Assembly (NCBI GenBank): GCA_034440635.1
Contig: JAOTON010000897.1
Span: forward strand, 1,302,001 to 1,366,000
From: Lepas anatifera
Lineage: Eukaryota > Arthropoda > Thecostraca > Lepadidae
Reading direction: 5' to 3'
Length of the DNA stretch: 64,000 nt
Below, piece by piece: positions 1 to 11,353 of this stretch; position 1 is the stretch's first letter, and every line of letters starts with the position of its first letter. The notes under the pieces were generated by a model, which ran no database searches, was not told the DNA's origin, and saw only the letters and a list, made by a program, of their open reading frames with translations. The position numbers were made by a program, and so were the translations under genes.

Positions 1-594
1 GTGCGTAGAGCCCGGCTGGCCTCCGTAAGTAGTTTATGGCACGCTTATCAATGTGATTTGCTATGCGTGATATGCTTTGATATTGGTTAATCGAAGTTTT
101 CCATACGACATTTTCTGGGTTTTTGAGTTATCTTTATATATTTGTAACGACACGTTTAACTCGTAGGTCTCTGGCGGCCGTGTGACTATTTTGAGCCGTG
201 ATCCCGAGCCGGTGGGGTCCCGTGATGGAGCCGATGTCGGTGTACGGCGAGATGTAAAGCTGCGCGTTGCTGTCATCTATGGAAGCGCAACGAGTCGGTA
301 CGTTTAGAATGCAAAAGTGTTGTGTTTCGATTAGCGCCTAGTAGGTAACGTCGCTCAATAATTGTGAAGTTATGCTTCAAGGTATTAGTATTATGGATAT
401 TTAGAGTTGGTCGCGGAACGGATTTATCGATAGTTGTGTTATCTTTGGTTCGAGCTGGCGTTCCTGTGAGCATGGAGGTTGTTCCGAATTGTGATTCCCG
501 CTTTCGTCTGCAGAAACGGAATAAAACCGTCGCGTAAGAAATGGTTTTCCATCTTCGAGCTGCTTTCGAGATCCGCGCGGCACTTTACACATGT
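1..594. other. Unassigned left edge, possible exon inside
   Basis: No repeat family shared with the rest of the window was recognised here. The segment about 150-280 is locally GC-rich and is described separately as a possible minus-strand exon. No promoter, RNA gene or long open frame is evident. Confidence 0.4.
160..276 (-). CDS. Possible internal exon (minus strand)
   Basis: Reading the minus strand from 276 downward, a splice-acceptor-like CCATAG at 282-277 is followed by an open frame in phase 2. It begins with residues like DSNAQLYISPYTDIGSITG. Third codon positions are strongly C/G (TAC, ATC, TCG, CCG, TAC, ACC, GAC, ATC), unlike the AT-rich surroundings, which is what exposes it as possibly coding. 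The frame stays open to about 135. No convincing donor was found; candidates lie near 160-165. I do not recognise the protein. Alternative: a chance GC-rich patch or remnant of an older element. The exact 3' end is a guess. Confidence 0.2.
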
Positions 595-1352
595 ATTTAC
601 GGGGGCCTGAGCCACCTTCGCTTTGACGGGGGTGGCGGGTACCCGCCCCCCTAAGATCTCGAGAACCACGCTAGGTAGCGAAAAACGGTAAACGGCGTTG
701 GGTAGCCCGTCCACTTCTCCATCGAAAACATTTGAATCATTTTTTGTCAGTTCACATTTAAGGTCATTAGAGGTAGAAACATGCCGTCATAAGGATAACA
801 TGTAAATTAAAGTTTTTGGTCATGCCATCTGAACAAGTAAAGATAGAGAAAACTAAGTGCAACTGTATGAATCCTTGCAGCAAGCCGAATCGAATGATAT
901 ATAATATGACCTTGCTAGATTAACCAAGGATTTGACCTGACCTGAGGTCAGGTCCAGGTCAAATTAGATAAAATACATACATTAGAACCGCAGAGACAAG
1001 GAAAATCTAATGCAGCCAAAATAAACGCTCTATCACCATCCGTAACTAAGTTATTCAGTTCAAACCATTTTTCCTATGTATTTCCAATAGAGGGTCAGGG
1101 CTCGTACCTGAACTTAGGTCATCGATATAAAAAATAACGGAACATATTTAGGAGAACTCGGTGGGCGCATTATGTGATATGCGTTTCAATCGGATAAGTT
1201 CACCCTGTTCCGACAAATGCTATCTTAAACTTTTTTTAAGGTCAGGTCACTTAACCTGTACTCGTGACCTGACCTGAGATGACCTGACCTTAACATTTTA
1301 ACAAAAGTTGTAAAAATGATGAGAAAAAAGGTACACCAAGTACGGTGCCGCT
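595..1352 (-). mobile_element. TTAA-type family A element, copy 0, left part
   Basis: The segment matches, in reverse complement, the family A copies at 9.2-10.1 kb and 11.35-12.47 kb. Shared pieces are GGGTACCCGCCCCC-type terminal sequence, the GTCATCGATAT block (about 1118) and the AGGTCA/TGACCT-rich block (1238-1290). It stops abruptly at 1352, where the LINE begins, and resumes at 8491. Positions 935-960 and 1238-1290 hold clustered TGACCT/AGGTCA hexamers. The left TTAA is decayed, so the left border is approximate. No coding capacity is seen; it is probably non-autonomous. Confidence 0.6.
1339..1352. repeat. LINE target-site duplication, left copy
   Basis: AGTACGGTGCCGCT here and AGTACGGTGGCGCT at 8491-8504 agree at 13 of 14 bases and flank the LINE. 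The host sequence on either side is one continuous family A element, which supports an insertion-generated duplication. Confidence 0.7.
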
Positions 1353-1555
1353 CACAGTTGACCGCCCGAAGCGGTACCGGACGGACGTGTCCCCGGGTCG
1401 CTCCTGACCGCGGTGACCTGACCCGGCGCACTATATGTGCAGCCTTTCTACCGGGACTCTGCCGTGTTGTGGGGTGTCGGTAGGGCCTGGATAGCGTCCT
1501 GTCTGTGGTGTAATTTGACGATGAGCGTTGTAGACGCCTGGAAAGTGAACTCTAA
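1353..1555 (+). promoter_or_regulatory. LINE 5' UTR, putative internal promoter region
   Basis: GC-rich sequence lies between the left target duplication and the ORF1 ATG. Full-length LINEs carry their promoter in this position, so promoter activity is an inference from family biology. No specific motif was identified. Confidence 0.4.
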
Positions 1556-2608
1556 ATGAATAACCGAAAAGGCCGCGGACGTGGTTCCCAAACGTCCCAG
1601 CAGCAGCGTGCACCGACTCAGCAGCAGCGCCCGTCCACGCCACGGCGGCCCCGGACGGGCCAAGGTCACGTCAGCGGAGGCGAGGCCAGGGGCGGACCCA
1701 GTTCAAGTGTGGGGACACAAAGTTTCCAACAGTCATCAGTGCGAGAAATGATTAGCCGTTTGGATTCTGCAAGGCATCCAGCTTCTCGCAGTGGGAGCCC
1801 CAGCAAGAGACCACGTCACTCCAGGGAGCCGTCCACCGCCTCTGACCACTCGGACCGGCCTGACTAGCTGTCTGGCAGCTCTCGGCCTTTAACAGAGGCC
1901 ACCCTTCTCTCTGCCCTCCAGAAAATGACAGACTAAATCAAGGCCGACATGGCCAAGGAATTTGGGGTGCTGAAAGAGGATATGCAGAGGCTGCACGGCC
2001 GTGTGTACGAACTGGAGCAGCACGTGGAACAACGGGACGTCTTTATAGACGAGCTGGAACGGCGTATAGGTCAGGAGGATGAGCACATCTCCTCTCTCGA
2101 ACAGCAGCTAGACGACGTCATCTGTGAGCAGCGAAGACCAGACCTGATATTGTCTGGTGACGCCGTCCCACCTGCTCCTGTCCAGCACTGGACGGAGGAC
2201 GTCGCCGACACGGCGGTGAAGCTGCTCAACGAGTGCCTTCCGGACGTTTCAGTGTCCCGGGAACACATTCAAGAAGCGACACGTACCAACAAGAGGAAAA
2301 ACATCGTGTGCCGCTTCAAGAGTTTTTCAAGGGTCTCGGCACGGGATCGCCTTTACGAGGAGCGTTTCAACTCCAAACCACCTATGAACGCAGAGGGCGC
2401 CGAGAAGAAGAGGCTATTCATTAGCGAAAACCTTACACCGTACAGACAGAACATCTACCAAGCACTCCGCAGGGAGAAGAAAGAAAATCGACTTTACACA
2501 GTGTTCAGTAAGCATGGAGAGGTGTACTGCAAGAAAGTGAGACATGGACAAAAGGTCAGAGTGTCAGATATGAGTAAAATATCGGCAGTGCTGCGTGACG
2601 AGTATTAA
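1556..2608 (+). pseudogene. LINE ORF1 protein, two in-frame stops
   Basis: ORF1 proteins bind element RNA and act as chaperones in the ribonucleoprotein. The frame starts at ATG 1556 and would give about 350 residues. The first part is low complexity (Q, P, R, S rich, with QQQ runs). TAG at 1865-1867 and TAA at 1934-1936 interrupt the same frame, after which it is open from ATG 1949 to 2608. Residues after 1949 form a heptad-like coiled coil (VYELEQHVEQRDVFIDELE). A region with aromatic and basic residues follows (KNIVCRFKSFSRVSARDRL, RLYTVFSKHGEVYCKKVR), as in LINE ORF1 central and C-terminal domains. The frame being otherwise intact suggests a fairly recent death. Family assignment is by pattern, not a search. 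Confidence 0.75.
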
Positions 2609-2917
2609 AGGTTATTGCGTGTTACGATGTGCATAAATCCTGTTTTCTGGAACAAGGTACATTTTCAAGGGACAACATTGGTAAGTGTTTACGTACTGTT
2701 GCATCGTTGTCATATTTTGAACAAATGTTTACTTCTTGGTTATGCAAGATAGATATTTTCTCTGTCGACTCACATTGTTTTATGCTGCCTGCTCTAGGCT
2801 TTTGTGGTGTTTTCCGCCGTATTGGGACATTCTTTTCAGTAGCCACTTTATCATGGTCTCATAATTTGCGGTTTGGCTGCGTCTCTGGGCGCCCCACTGG
2901 TCAGGAAAGTTTATTTG
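2609..2917 (+). other. LINE inter-ORF spacer, first part
   Basis: Spacer between the ORF1 stop and the inserted family B element. It continues at 4147-4214 up to the ORF2 start. The 121-codon open frame from 2629 runs into the inserted element, so it is a chance frame. Confidence 0.5.
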
Positions 2918-4146
2918 TTAACCCTATTTCCGGCAGGGGGCTAATATTGCCCCCTCAGGTTTTTCAAGAATATCTCCGAAACGGCTTGCGATAGAACTTT
3001 GAAACTTCCTGACTTTTCCTAAAACTAGTACAGGCAGGTTTTCTGAAATTGTCAATATTATATATTTACCAGGGCGGAGCTATGGCTGGGTTTTTGGGGA
3101 GGTTCTATCCACAAACCAAGTATTATCGTATGCGATGGGTTCTTTGTAAAGGAAGCCGTCTCTGCTGATCCTGATACAAGTTATATGGTTTTATTATATC
3201 ATTTTTTATGTGAGATGATAGTGCATTCACAATTGTCACTATTTGTATTCATCAGGGGCGGTTACAGCAGTTCAAAATGGGGGAATGTTATCAAGAAGGA
3301 CTAAACGTTAGTAAGTGAGAAGACTGCTTACAGCCGTGCCAGGGCGAATAAAATTGGGTATATGAAAATTCAAAATAGTTATAACCAAATTCTAGATTAC
3401 CACAGGCGTGTCCAGTCACTACACATTTTCAAAATGCATATTCCCAGCCAGTATCACCGCCGCGACTCAATATCGTTGTATATTAAAAATGTGTTTCCAA
3501 TCACCCCCACCCGCCCCCCACGACGAGAGTCCTTGATCCGCCTATGTCACTCTCTTTCCCAGAGCTGCCATGGGAGGGTAAAAATTATCGAAATGAATTT
3601 CAACTAGTCGAGGGACTAATATACTCATGCATACCACTCGCATATTGTTGGTATGTATTTTACCCCACTGTTTTACCTTACTGCATCCGCCCCTGATGAG
3701 TTTTTCACTTTTTTCATTTATTTATGTGTCAAAGATGCCAAGCAGTATATCACGGCTTCTAATCCGCGTAACAAAAACTTTTTAGGTTGAATATATTTCC
3801 TCATAGTCCTGGTCCTGGAACTGCCATTGAATTTCGAATTTTGCGTAACTCGAGTATATGACAATTTTGGGTCAATTATTTGTAAATCTGAACTAGTTTT
3901 GTGAAAATCGTACAAGAGAGACAAGGGTTATGGAAAATCTAAAAATACACAAAAATTGTATATTTTGCACGACCTTCTCCTTAAAAATCAAAATTTTGAA
4001 ATTTTCTTTTTTCAAAATAAAGTTTAGCGTCAGGGAATCTATAGCACTTTGAATTTTCAAATCGGCCGGTTAGATTACAGATCTTGGGGGCCGATATTGC
4101 CCCCTGCGGAAATAGGGTAGCGGGAGCCTGACGGAAATAGGGTTAA
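2918..4146. mobile_element. TTAA-flanked family B element, copy 1 (piggyBac-like)
   Basis: Bounded by TTAA at 2918-2921 and 4143-4146. Just inside are inverted ends CCCTATTTCCGGCAG and CTGACGGAAATAGGG. A second inner copy of the motif (GCAATATCGG/GCGGAAATAGGG type) lies next to the right end. A related copy at 21759-23614 shares these ends. TTAA duplications with CCC-starting termini are the hallmark of piggyBac-type transposition. No transposase is seen, so it is probably non-autonomous. It interrupts the LINE between ORF1 and ORF2 and is therefore younger than the LINE. Confidence 0.75.
3253..3695. mobile_element. hAT-like MITE inside family B copy 1
   Basis: Termini are inverted repeats: CAGGGGCGGTTACAG at the left and the complement of CAGGGGCGGATGCAG at the right. 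CAGGGGCGG-type ends are common on hAT-superfamily MITEs. The 8-bp flanks do not match, so the target duplication is decayed or the ends are slightly off. About 440 bp, non-coding. Confidence 0.55.
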
Positions 4147-4214
4147 TTTGTATACCAGTAGCCTTGACACTTCATAGTGTATTGATATATATTGCCATTG
4201 GTTTTCTCTTTTAA

Positions 4215-7200
4215 ATGACCGGGCTTAAAATAATATCAGTCAACTGTAGAGGGTTGGCTGGATTCCAAAAAACGTAAAGATGTTTTTAGTCATTTGCAAA
4301 AGTTTAAGGCAGATTTAATCTGTCTTCAAGATATTCACGTAAAAAAGGAAATGAAGCTTTGTTCAGAAATGCTTGGGGCCGACAAGCGATTATTGCTGCA
4401 TATACAAATAACTCTAGAGGAGTAGCAATATTGACTGGCAAAAACCAGCCTGTGAACTTAGCTGAGCTCGAAAGTGACGTAGACGGCAATTATATTATTT
4501 GCAAAGCCAGGGTTGCTGATTTAGAATTCCTTTTGGTGACAATTTACGGACCAAATGACGACACACCTGATTTCTATGCCAGGTTGAGTACTAAGCTCTT
4601 AGAGATGAACAAAGATATAGCCCCCATCATAATAGTTGGTGATTATAATTTAGTCCTCGATTGGGAAAAAGATACACGAAACTATGCCAGGCAAAATAAT
4701 CCTCGAGCTACGCGAGAAATCCATAAGCTGATGGATGCAAAGGCATGAACTAATTGATATATACAGGGAACAAAATCCGGCACAACAAAGATTTACGTGG
4801 AGGCGAAATGAGCTTAACGTAAAACAAGCTCGGCTTGATTTTTTCTCGTGTCATCTAGTCTGTCATCCTGCGTTAAGGACCGTACGATCATCCCAGGTTA
4901 CCGGACAGATCACTCCTTAATTTCTCTGAAGATTGAACTTAATAGTCAAACAAAAGGCAACGGATGGTACAAATTCAACGTGTCACTTCTAAAAGAAAAA
5001 TCATATGCTGACAAAATTATTTGGTTTTCTTAGAAGTAATTGATCGGTATGCTGCACCGATCTACGTGAGCTCTTTCAAACATAATTTTGAGAATTTTCA
5101 TCAAATTCATATCGCAATCCCTGATGGGCTTTTTTGGGAAGCATTGATACTTCAGCTAAGGACAGAGACAATCACATTTAGCATAAAAAATCAAAGCAGA
5201 CTAAAAAGCGTGAACAAATTTTATGGAGGGAAATATAATTTCTTGAAGAAAATGAAAGGCTTCCCTATGATACAAACCTTCAACACAGAATTCAGTAAGC
5301 AAAAGAAGAATACGAGGATATTAGGCACGCTAAGCTTGCTGGCTCTATCATAAGATCACGGTACCGCTGGCAGGAACAAGGAGAAAGACCAACATCATAT
5401 TTCTGTAATTAAAAAAAACGGCATATTATTTCTAGAACAATAAGTTCACTCAAAACTAGGAATGAGACGTTGTTCTGTCAAAAGGAGATAATGAACGCAT
5501 TTGTTGAACACTTTAACCGCTTATTTACCAAGGGTGAGGAGACAGACCCACAAGAAACAATGGACTATTTAGAGCAAACAGATTTTTCCAGACTCACCCG
5601 AAATCAGAGTAATTTGATGACGGAGCCAGTTGGCGCTGAAGAACTCTGGGCCAGCTTAAGGAAAATGAAGAACTCAAAAACACCAGGGTCCGATGGTTTT
5701 CCAGCCGAGTTTTACAAATTCTTCTGGTCGAAATTCAAATTTGTTTTGTTGCGATTATTTCAGTCCAGTATGACTTCTGGAAGCCTCCCTTTAACACTGC
5801 GCGAAGGCATTATTTGCCTAGTACCAAAAGCAAATAAACCCAAAAATACCATAGGCAGTTATAGACCAATAACATTGTTAAATGTCGCATATAAAATTAT
5901 TTCTACTGCTCTTGCGAATCGCTTTAAGAAGGTGTTTGGTACCGTAATAAAACCTGAACAAACAGCCTTCTTACCCGGCCGATTCACTGGTGATAATACC
6001 CGTTTAACTTATGATCTCATTGATGAATTGAATCGTAGAAAAGAAACGAGCTTGCTTATAGGAATTGATTTTCAAAATGCCTTTGACACAATGAGTTGGA
6101 GCTTTATAGATATAGGCCTAAAGGCCAGACTTTGTCCTCCAAACATAACCCGATGGGTTAAGATGCTACATCATGAGTCCTTTGCTCGTCTTGCTTATAA
6201 CGGACACCTCTCACAGCCCATACGCTTACAACGCTCATGTCGACAAGGTGACCCGGTCAGCTGTTACTTCTTCATCTTAGCACTGGAACATCTTATCGAT
6301 AAGATAAGACTAAACGATAGAATTCGAGGTATCAAACCTGCTCAAGAAGTCTATAAGGTTTCAGCGTACGCAGATGACACAATTTGCCTATTGGATGGAG
6401 ACATAAATAGTATACGTGCCCTATTTGAGGACCTCGGAGTATACGCTAAGTTTTCAGGCCTATTCCCTAATGAAAACAAATGTAAGGCCATGTGGCTTGG
6501 AAAGCATCCAGGAACAGAAATTTATCAGACAACGCAGGGCGAAAATTTTGCTTTTGAGTTGGTTTCATCGATTAAATTGCTGGGAATTAACTTTACAAAC
6601 AACATACACGAGATTCTTTCTCTAAATTATGGAAATATCTTACAAAAAACATTCAAAATAGTATCAACCTGTGGAAGTTTAGATCTTTAACTCTAATAGG
6701 TAGAGTCACAGTGGTAAAAACAATGATTTTACCACAATTCACACATTTACTGACTTCTCTCCAGAAGCCTAACAATACGACACTGAAAAAATTAAAAAGA
6801 ACTGTTCTCTTTTTTGTGGGATGGGAAAACAGAAAGAATCAGGCGTGAGATAGTAGTTCGTAATGTCAGCGACGGTGGTCTTCGCATGGTAGACATAGAT
6901 AGATATATTATATCTCTGAAGTCGTCCTGGGTCAGAAGGCAGCTGCAATCACAGCATCCATGGACAAAACTTTTTGCAAGTAGCGTAAGCAGTGACCCAA
7001 CCATCTGGGAAAGGAGCTCAAAATCTCTTCAGCCATATGCAGATAGCTTGAACAATAATTTCTGGAAAGAGGTTTTGCTTTCGTGGGCCCAGATATCCGA
7101 GAGGTATCCAATGTTTGGTGAGGATTATTTGAGCATGGGTTTATGGTATTCCGATGTCAAAGTGAGATTTTCCAACTCCAGAATAGATCATTGGTTTCGA

Positions 7201-7997
7201 AAAGGATTAGTTAGAGTTAACGATCTTATAGATTGCCAAGGTAATATTCTGTCATTTGAAGCGCTACGTAACAGATACAACCTTGTATATGGAAACAGAA
7301 TGGATTATGTCATGCTTATACGATCACCAAAGCCAGATATAAAGCGTGAGATTCAAAAGGGAGCCTTACAAAACCCGATAATCTACCCAGTGGTTCAGTT
7401 TGCCCTTTCAGAAGATAATGGAGCGGGTCATTTCTATAGACTTTTGATAAACACAAATGATCAGCCGATTAAACTGTGGGAAAGAAGTTGGGAACGGCTT
7501 TTTTCTGTCGAGTCTTGGACAGACAGTTATAATTCCGTGCATATTTGTTCCAATTCTACGTATTATGCAGCCCTGCACTACAAAATATTAACCAAAATTT
7601 GCAAAACAAGATTGCTGCTTTATAGATTTGGAAAATTAGAGGGCCCATTGTGTGAAAGATGCCAGTGCCAAATAGAAACTGTAGAGCATAAATTTTTCCT
7701 ATGCCCTGCACTTCAAGCCTTTTGGATGACGGTACACAAATATTTCTCAGAAACTGTGGAGTTGAAGAGAACATTAATCTAGCTAAGGTGATAATAGGAA
7801 AAAACAACAACGCTGTCACTGACCATATAATAATTCTCGCAAAATCATTGATTCATAATTATGATAGCCCTCCTATAATTGAACGTCTAAAGGCTAGACT
7901 TCAGCTTGACATGGAAACGGAAAGATATGCAGCACTAATCGCAGGTAGTCGTGAACAGTTTGATAAGAAATGGGGGAGGTTACAATATAAATTGTAG
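4215..7997 (+). pseudogene. LINE ORF2: endonuclease plus reverse transcriptase, frameshifted
   Basis: ORF2 nicks the target and primes reverse transcription. From ATG 4215 the reading gives the endonuclease start (IISVNCRGL). It then stops at 4275 through a frameshift and continues in other frames: DLICLQDIHV near 4320, VTIYGPNDD near 4540, IIVGDYN near 4640, YRTDHSLI near 4900. The reverse transcriptase is open from about 5470 to 6690: KTPGSDGFPAEFYKFFW, RPITLLNVAYKII, LLIGIDFQNAFD, RQGDPVS and the catalytic AYADD (YADD codons 6367-6378). The C-terminal part (6814-7782, then frame change to 7997) carries a CERCQC...H...C motif near 7650-7710, typical of L1/Tx1-like elements. At least five frame changes make it inactive. 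The endonuclease QETH-type motif reads QDIH. Confidence 0.85.
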
Positions 7998-8490
7998 GAT
8001 TTTCGACTAAAAAAGGCTACTGTTATGCGCAAACCATTTAATCTGAAACATTGTCCCTGCTTGTAATAGTAATTGGTGTAGCATGAGTTCGGGTCGACCA
8101 GATGCTTCCCTTCCACTTGGTACTTGCTCTGGTTGCTCTGGCGTTTTACCAAGGTGTGTTTGTGGCCTCTGCAATTGTTTGGACCGGGTTTGAATTTTGA
8201 AATTATAAAAAGTACCAGAACTGAAAGGTCCGTCATGCAAATAGTTCACGAGCCATTGTGCTGAGGAGTAATTGTGACTGTGACTGTCTATCCTCGGCTC
8301 TGTGTCCGTTTTCCTTTTGCTTTTGTTGAGGTGTTTTGGAAAGTAGGGAGGGGGGGGGGTGGATGGTTTTTTTATTGTTAGGCGTTATTGTAGAGGTTTA
8401 GGTGTATTATTGATACTGGATTTGTCACGATGAATGTTTCAAGGAAAAAAGGCAAATACAGGGCTTCGGCCGTCACCTGAAGCTGAAAAA
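7998..8490 (+). other. LINE 3' UTR and short A-rich tail
   Basis: Non-coding from the ORF2 stop to AGCTGAAAAA at 8481-8490, directly before the right target duplication. A G9 run occurs near 8350. No polyadenylation signal was located with confidence. Confidence 0.55.
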
Positions 8491-8578
8491 AGTACGGTGG
8501 CGCTACGCGCCGCCGTTTGTATGCTATCTCCGAAAAATCCGAGGGGGGTGGGTACCCGCCCCCTCAATGCGCGTGTTG
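8491..8578 (-). mobile_element. TTAA-type family A element, copy 0, right part
   Basis: Continuation of the family A element interrupted by the LINE. The first 14 bases are the right target duplication. The rest (GCGCTACGCGCCGCC, CCGAGGGGGGTGGG, then GCGCGTGTTGA at the end) is the reverse complement of the left end of the copy at 11354. The terminal TTAA has decayed to TTGA. Confidence 0.6.
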
Positions 8579-9170
8579 AATTCAGATGATGAGTCAATGA
8601 ATCAAATTATCGTTGGATCCTTAGTTACACTAACGGATTCAATGGCAGGGGGCAAGGAGCTGTGACCCTGCCCCCCTCGAAAACACGTTTTAGTCGTGTT
8701 TCTTTGAAAATACTGTTTTCGCGATTTTTTCTCGATGTGGCCTCCCAAAATGTTGGTTTTGCCTCCTCCATAAATTTCTCCTGGATCGGCCAATGCTTAG
8801 TTTGTTATCTGGGTTTTAGTGGAGCGCCAACCAGGGTGGTCATACAGTGCTAACGCTCTACCTGGAAAGTTTTTCGATGCTCCTAATATATTTTAGCATG
8901 TCCCTTTGAAAATTTTGGTCAAATACATTCGTTATTGTGTGCCAATCGCAATTATTGCTTAGGGTTGTGCAGAAATAATCGCAGTTTATGAATGACGAAG
9001 CTCGATTACCTACATGGAATGACTCATTAAAAACAAGGTAGTAGAAATAGAGAAAAGATCACACAGTAGCAGCAATATCAGTCACTCTCAGACGGCAGCT
9101 CCCAAAGAGGAAGGCTGCACCTACACCATCTGTGCACTGGAGTGGCATTGGTAATTAAATGATATACAAC
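8579..9170. other. Unassigned spacer with hAT-like fragment
   Basis: 8650-8800 contains an AGGGGGCAAGG start and a TCCTGGATCGGCCAATG end resembling hAT MITE debris. The rest shows no recognisable gene or repeat. Confidence 0.3.
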
Positions 9171-10092
9171 GTCGTTCTTGGCACACCTTATCCTTGATCA
9201 ATTCGGCAAATTTCCCTAAAATTGTAGGGTTGAGTCATCTCAGGTCAGTTCACCGGTTCAGGTCAAGTGACCTCACCGCCAAAAATGTTTAAGGTGGCAT
9301 GAATAAGAAACGCGTGAATATATAGAATTGAAGCTTATACCGCAAAATGGACCACCAAATACTACAAAATGAATTCTGGGATTTTTCATATCGATGACCT
9401 AGCGTCAGGTACGGATCATGCCTTCTCCATTGGAAATGCATGGGGAAAACGGAAATTGGCCGAAAAGGTGCTCTTTTTCTGTATATATCGCTTGAAATAC
9501 TTTCGTATTCTCCAAATTCTAGTATCCTAAGCCCCTTTACATGTTCATGTTGCAAGTTCGGACCTGTGACCACAGAGAGGTCATCTGGGGCTACGTAAGC
9601 AGGCTTTCAGACTTGAGTGAATAACTTTGCAGGAAACGATGATAAACGATGTTTTTATCTTGATATCATTGCGTTTGGATTGTTATGGAAAATCGATTGA
9701 TATGCATATTGACTATGCTGCGTTAGATGGTGACGTTGACCTAACTTTAGGTCAGGTCATTTTTATGTTTTGACGTAGTATAGTCATATTATACATCATT
9801 CGATTTGCCGTAACGGGAGGAAGCAAATGGTGCCTAAAAATTATCCCAGCTCAATTCTGTCGGATGCTAAAGCCCAGAGACTCTTTAACATGCCACCTTG
9901 TTTACCTGTCATGGCCTCAATATTGATCTGGGCCAAAACGTGACATATGTAGTTTCTTCATAAATTGTTATGGGCTATCCACCAGCGTTCGCGTTTTTTG
10001 CAATCCCGCATAGAAGCCGAGTTCGAGGGGTGTTTGAACCCCCACCAGGGCCAAGGTGGCTCGGAGGCCCATCGGGCCGGGTGATAACGCAT
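9171..10092 (+). mobile_element. TTAA-type family A element, copy 1 (5' truncated)
   Basis: Co-linear with the copy at 11354-12472. Shared blocks are the CTTGGCACACCTTAT start, the GGTCAAGTGACCTCACC block (about 9258), the TTTTTCATATCGATGACCTA block, and the right end with CTATCCACCAGCGTTCGCG and CGGGTGATAAC. The left terminal 90 bp present in copy 2 are missing. No coding sequence. Confidence 0.6.
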
Positions 10093-11353
10093 TCACAAAT
10101 TTTGTACGTAGTAGCATGCAGTCTACGCCAACATATTAGCACATTCCATTGAACCCATTCCACTCCAAAAAATCCCTACCAGCCTACAGAAAGGTTTCGA
10201 GCGATTTTCTGGCCTGAAATTCCAAACCACTGGCAGCCTAAAGGAGAATCCATGAGGAATGCCTTCCCGCTTCGATCCTAATTCTAGGCAGGTCCACCTT
10301 CTCTGAGCAACCCCATCACAACTTAACAGCAAAAATAAAAGCGAAAATAGGCGGACGGGAAAAGCCCACCGTGTGTCATGGACCGTCACTTTTGGCCAAT
10401 ACCCTCCCCGTGACCACGTCGGGTCACGTCACCTTTCAGCCGACCCCGCCCCGCTCGGAGGGTGACGTAATTTATGAACGGCCCCTAAAGTATACCTACG
10501 GTCGCTGGGCGGTTGTTTTTTATAAGTCTGTCCAATGGACCCACTGCTTACCTTTTCATTGCTATTCTGCAAACGACGGGATGAAAGGATGTATGGTAGC
10601 GTGAAACTGGGTCGGTGACCAATGACCGGAGTAGGTACTAGGTACTGTACGACATGATGCGAATTGTAAGGTTTACAGGGGGTGGGGGTGCCAGCTTTTT
10701 AGTGGGTCTTGCATTCTTTGGTATGGGTGTCGGATGGCTCATGAGAGTTTTGTCCCCCCCCTCCCCACAAGCAGAGGCGGTGGAAATGGGTGGGCTTTTG
10801 GGCTCGGAGCCCAGCCACCTACCTATAAACATGGCTGGGCTCACATGCCATTTAGTCCCACAAAAATATGTTCCAAAAATTGGAAAAACGAAAAAGAAAA
10901 ACTGTTCAGAAAAATGAAATAATTTCAACGCAATGTTCCGAAAGCACTGCTTAACTATATCGCCGCAATTTGCCTTTTGTGTTCTGTATATGAAGCCCTG
11001 TGTCGATACAGTTACCTATCCACTGGCAACGAAACTTGTGGGGCACTTGGGCACGGTGCCCCCCTTAAATGAGTAATCTTAAGATCAACCCTCTGGCGTT
11101 AACTGCAAAGAGATGAGCTGAAAAGTCCTTGATCCTCCCTTCAACCCAGATGTTCCACCACTCCTGTGCATACATATCACTCGGCCCTCGCCTCCTGTGG
11201 TTCTTTTGGTCCCAATTTTTCCCTTCCTTCTGAGCGGCCGCCAATCTGTTTTCGGTATCCTTATTACGATGAAATGAAATGGGAAGCTTAAGTAAAAACG
11301 CAGCTGTTCTGACCATTAACACCAACCACTCCTAAATCACAGCTGATCAAGTG
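10093..11353. other. Unassigned interval
   Basis: No gene recognised. 10675-10900 is G-rich, then contains AGCCCAGCCACC-type low-complexity sequence resembling MITE debris. Short open frames on both strands look random. Confidence 0.35.

Larger units (their letters stand above)
1353..8490 (+). mobile_element. Full-length degenerate LINE (L1/Tx1-like), nested
   Basis: A non-LTR retrotransposon runs between two copies of a 14-bp target duplication. It has a 5' UTR (1353-1555), an ORF1 with coiled coil and nucleic-acid-binding region (1556-2608), an ORF2 with apurinic-type endonuclease, reverse transcriptase and a C-terminal Cys/His motif (4215-7997), and a 3' UTR ending in a short A run (8486-8490). 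The gap between ORF1 and ORF2 is inflated by a TTAA-flanked insertion (2918-4146). Without that insertion the LINE is about 5.9 kb. The endonuclease type and the KTPGSDGFPAEFYK-like reverse transcriptase block point to the L1/Tx1 group. Nonsense codons and frameshifts in both ORFs show it is dead. Confidence 0.85.

Noticed and set aside
2629..2994. 121-residue ORF after LINE ORF1
   Set aside because: It crosses the TTAA border of the inserted family B element at 2918, so it cannot be an ancestral gene.
4359..4748. Independent endonuclease gene
   Set aside because: It is one frame of the frameshifted LINE ORF2, flanked by the other ORF2 pieces in order.
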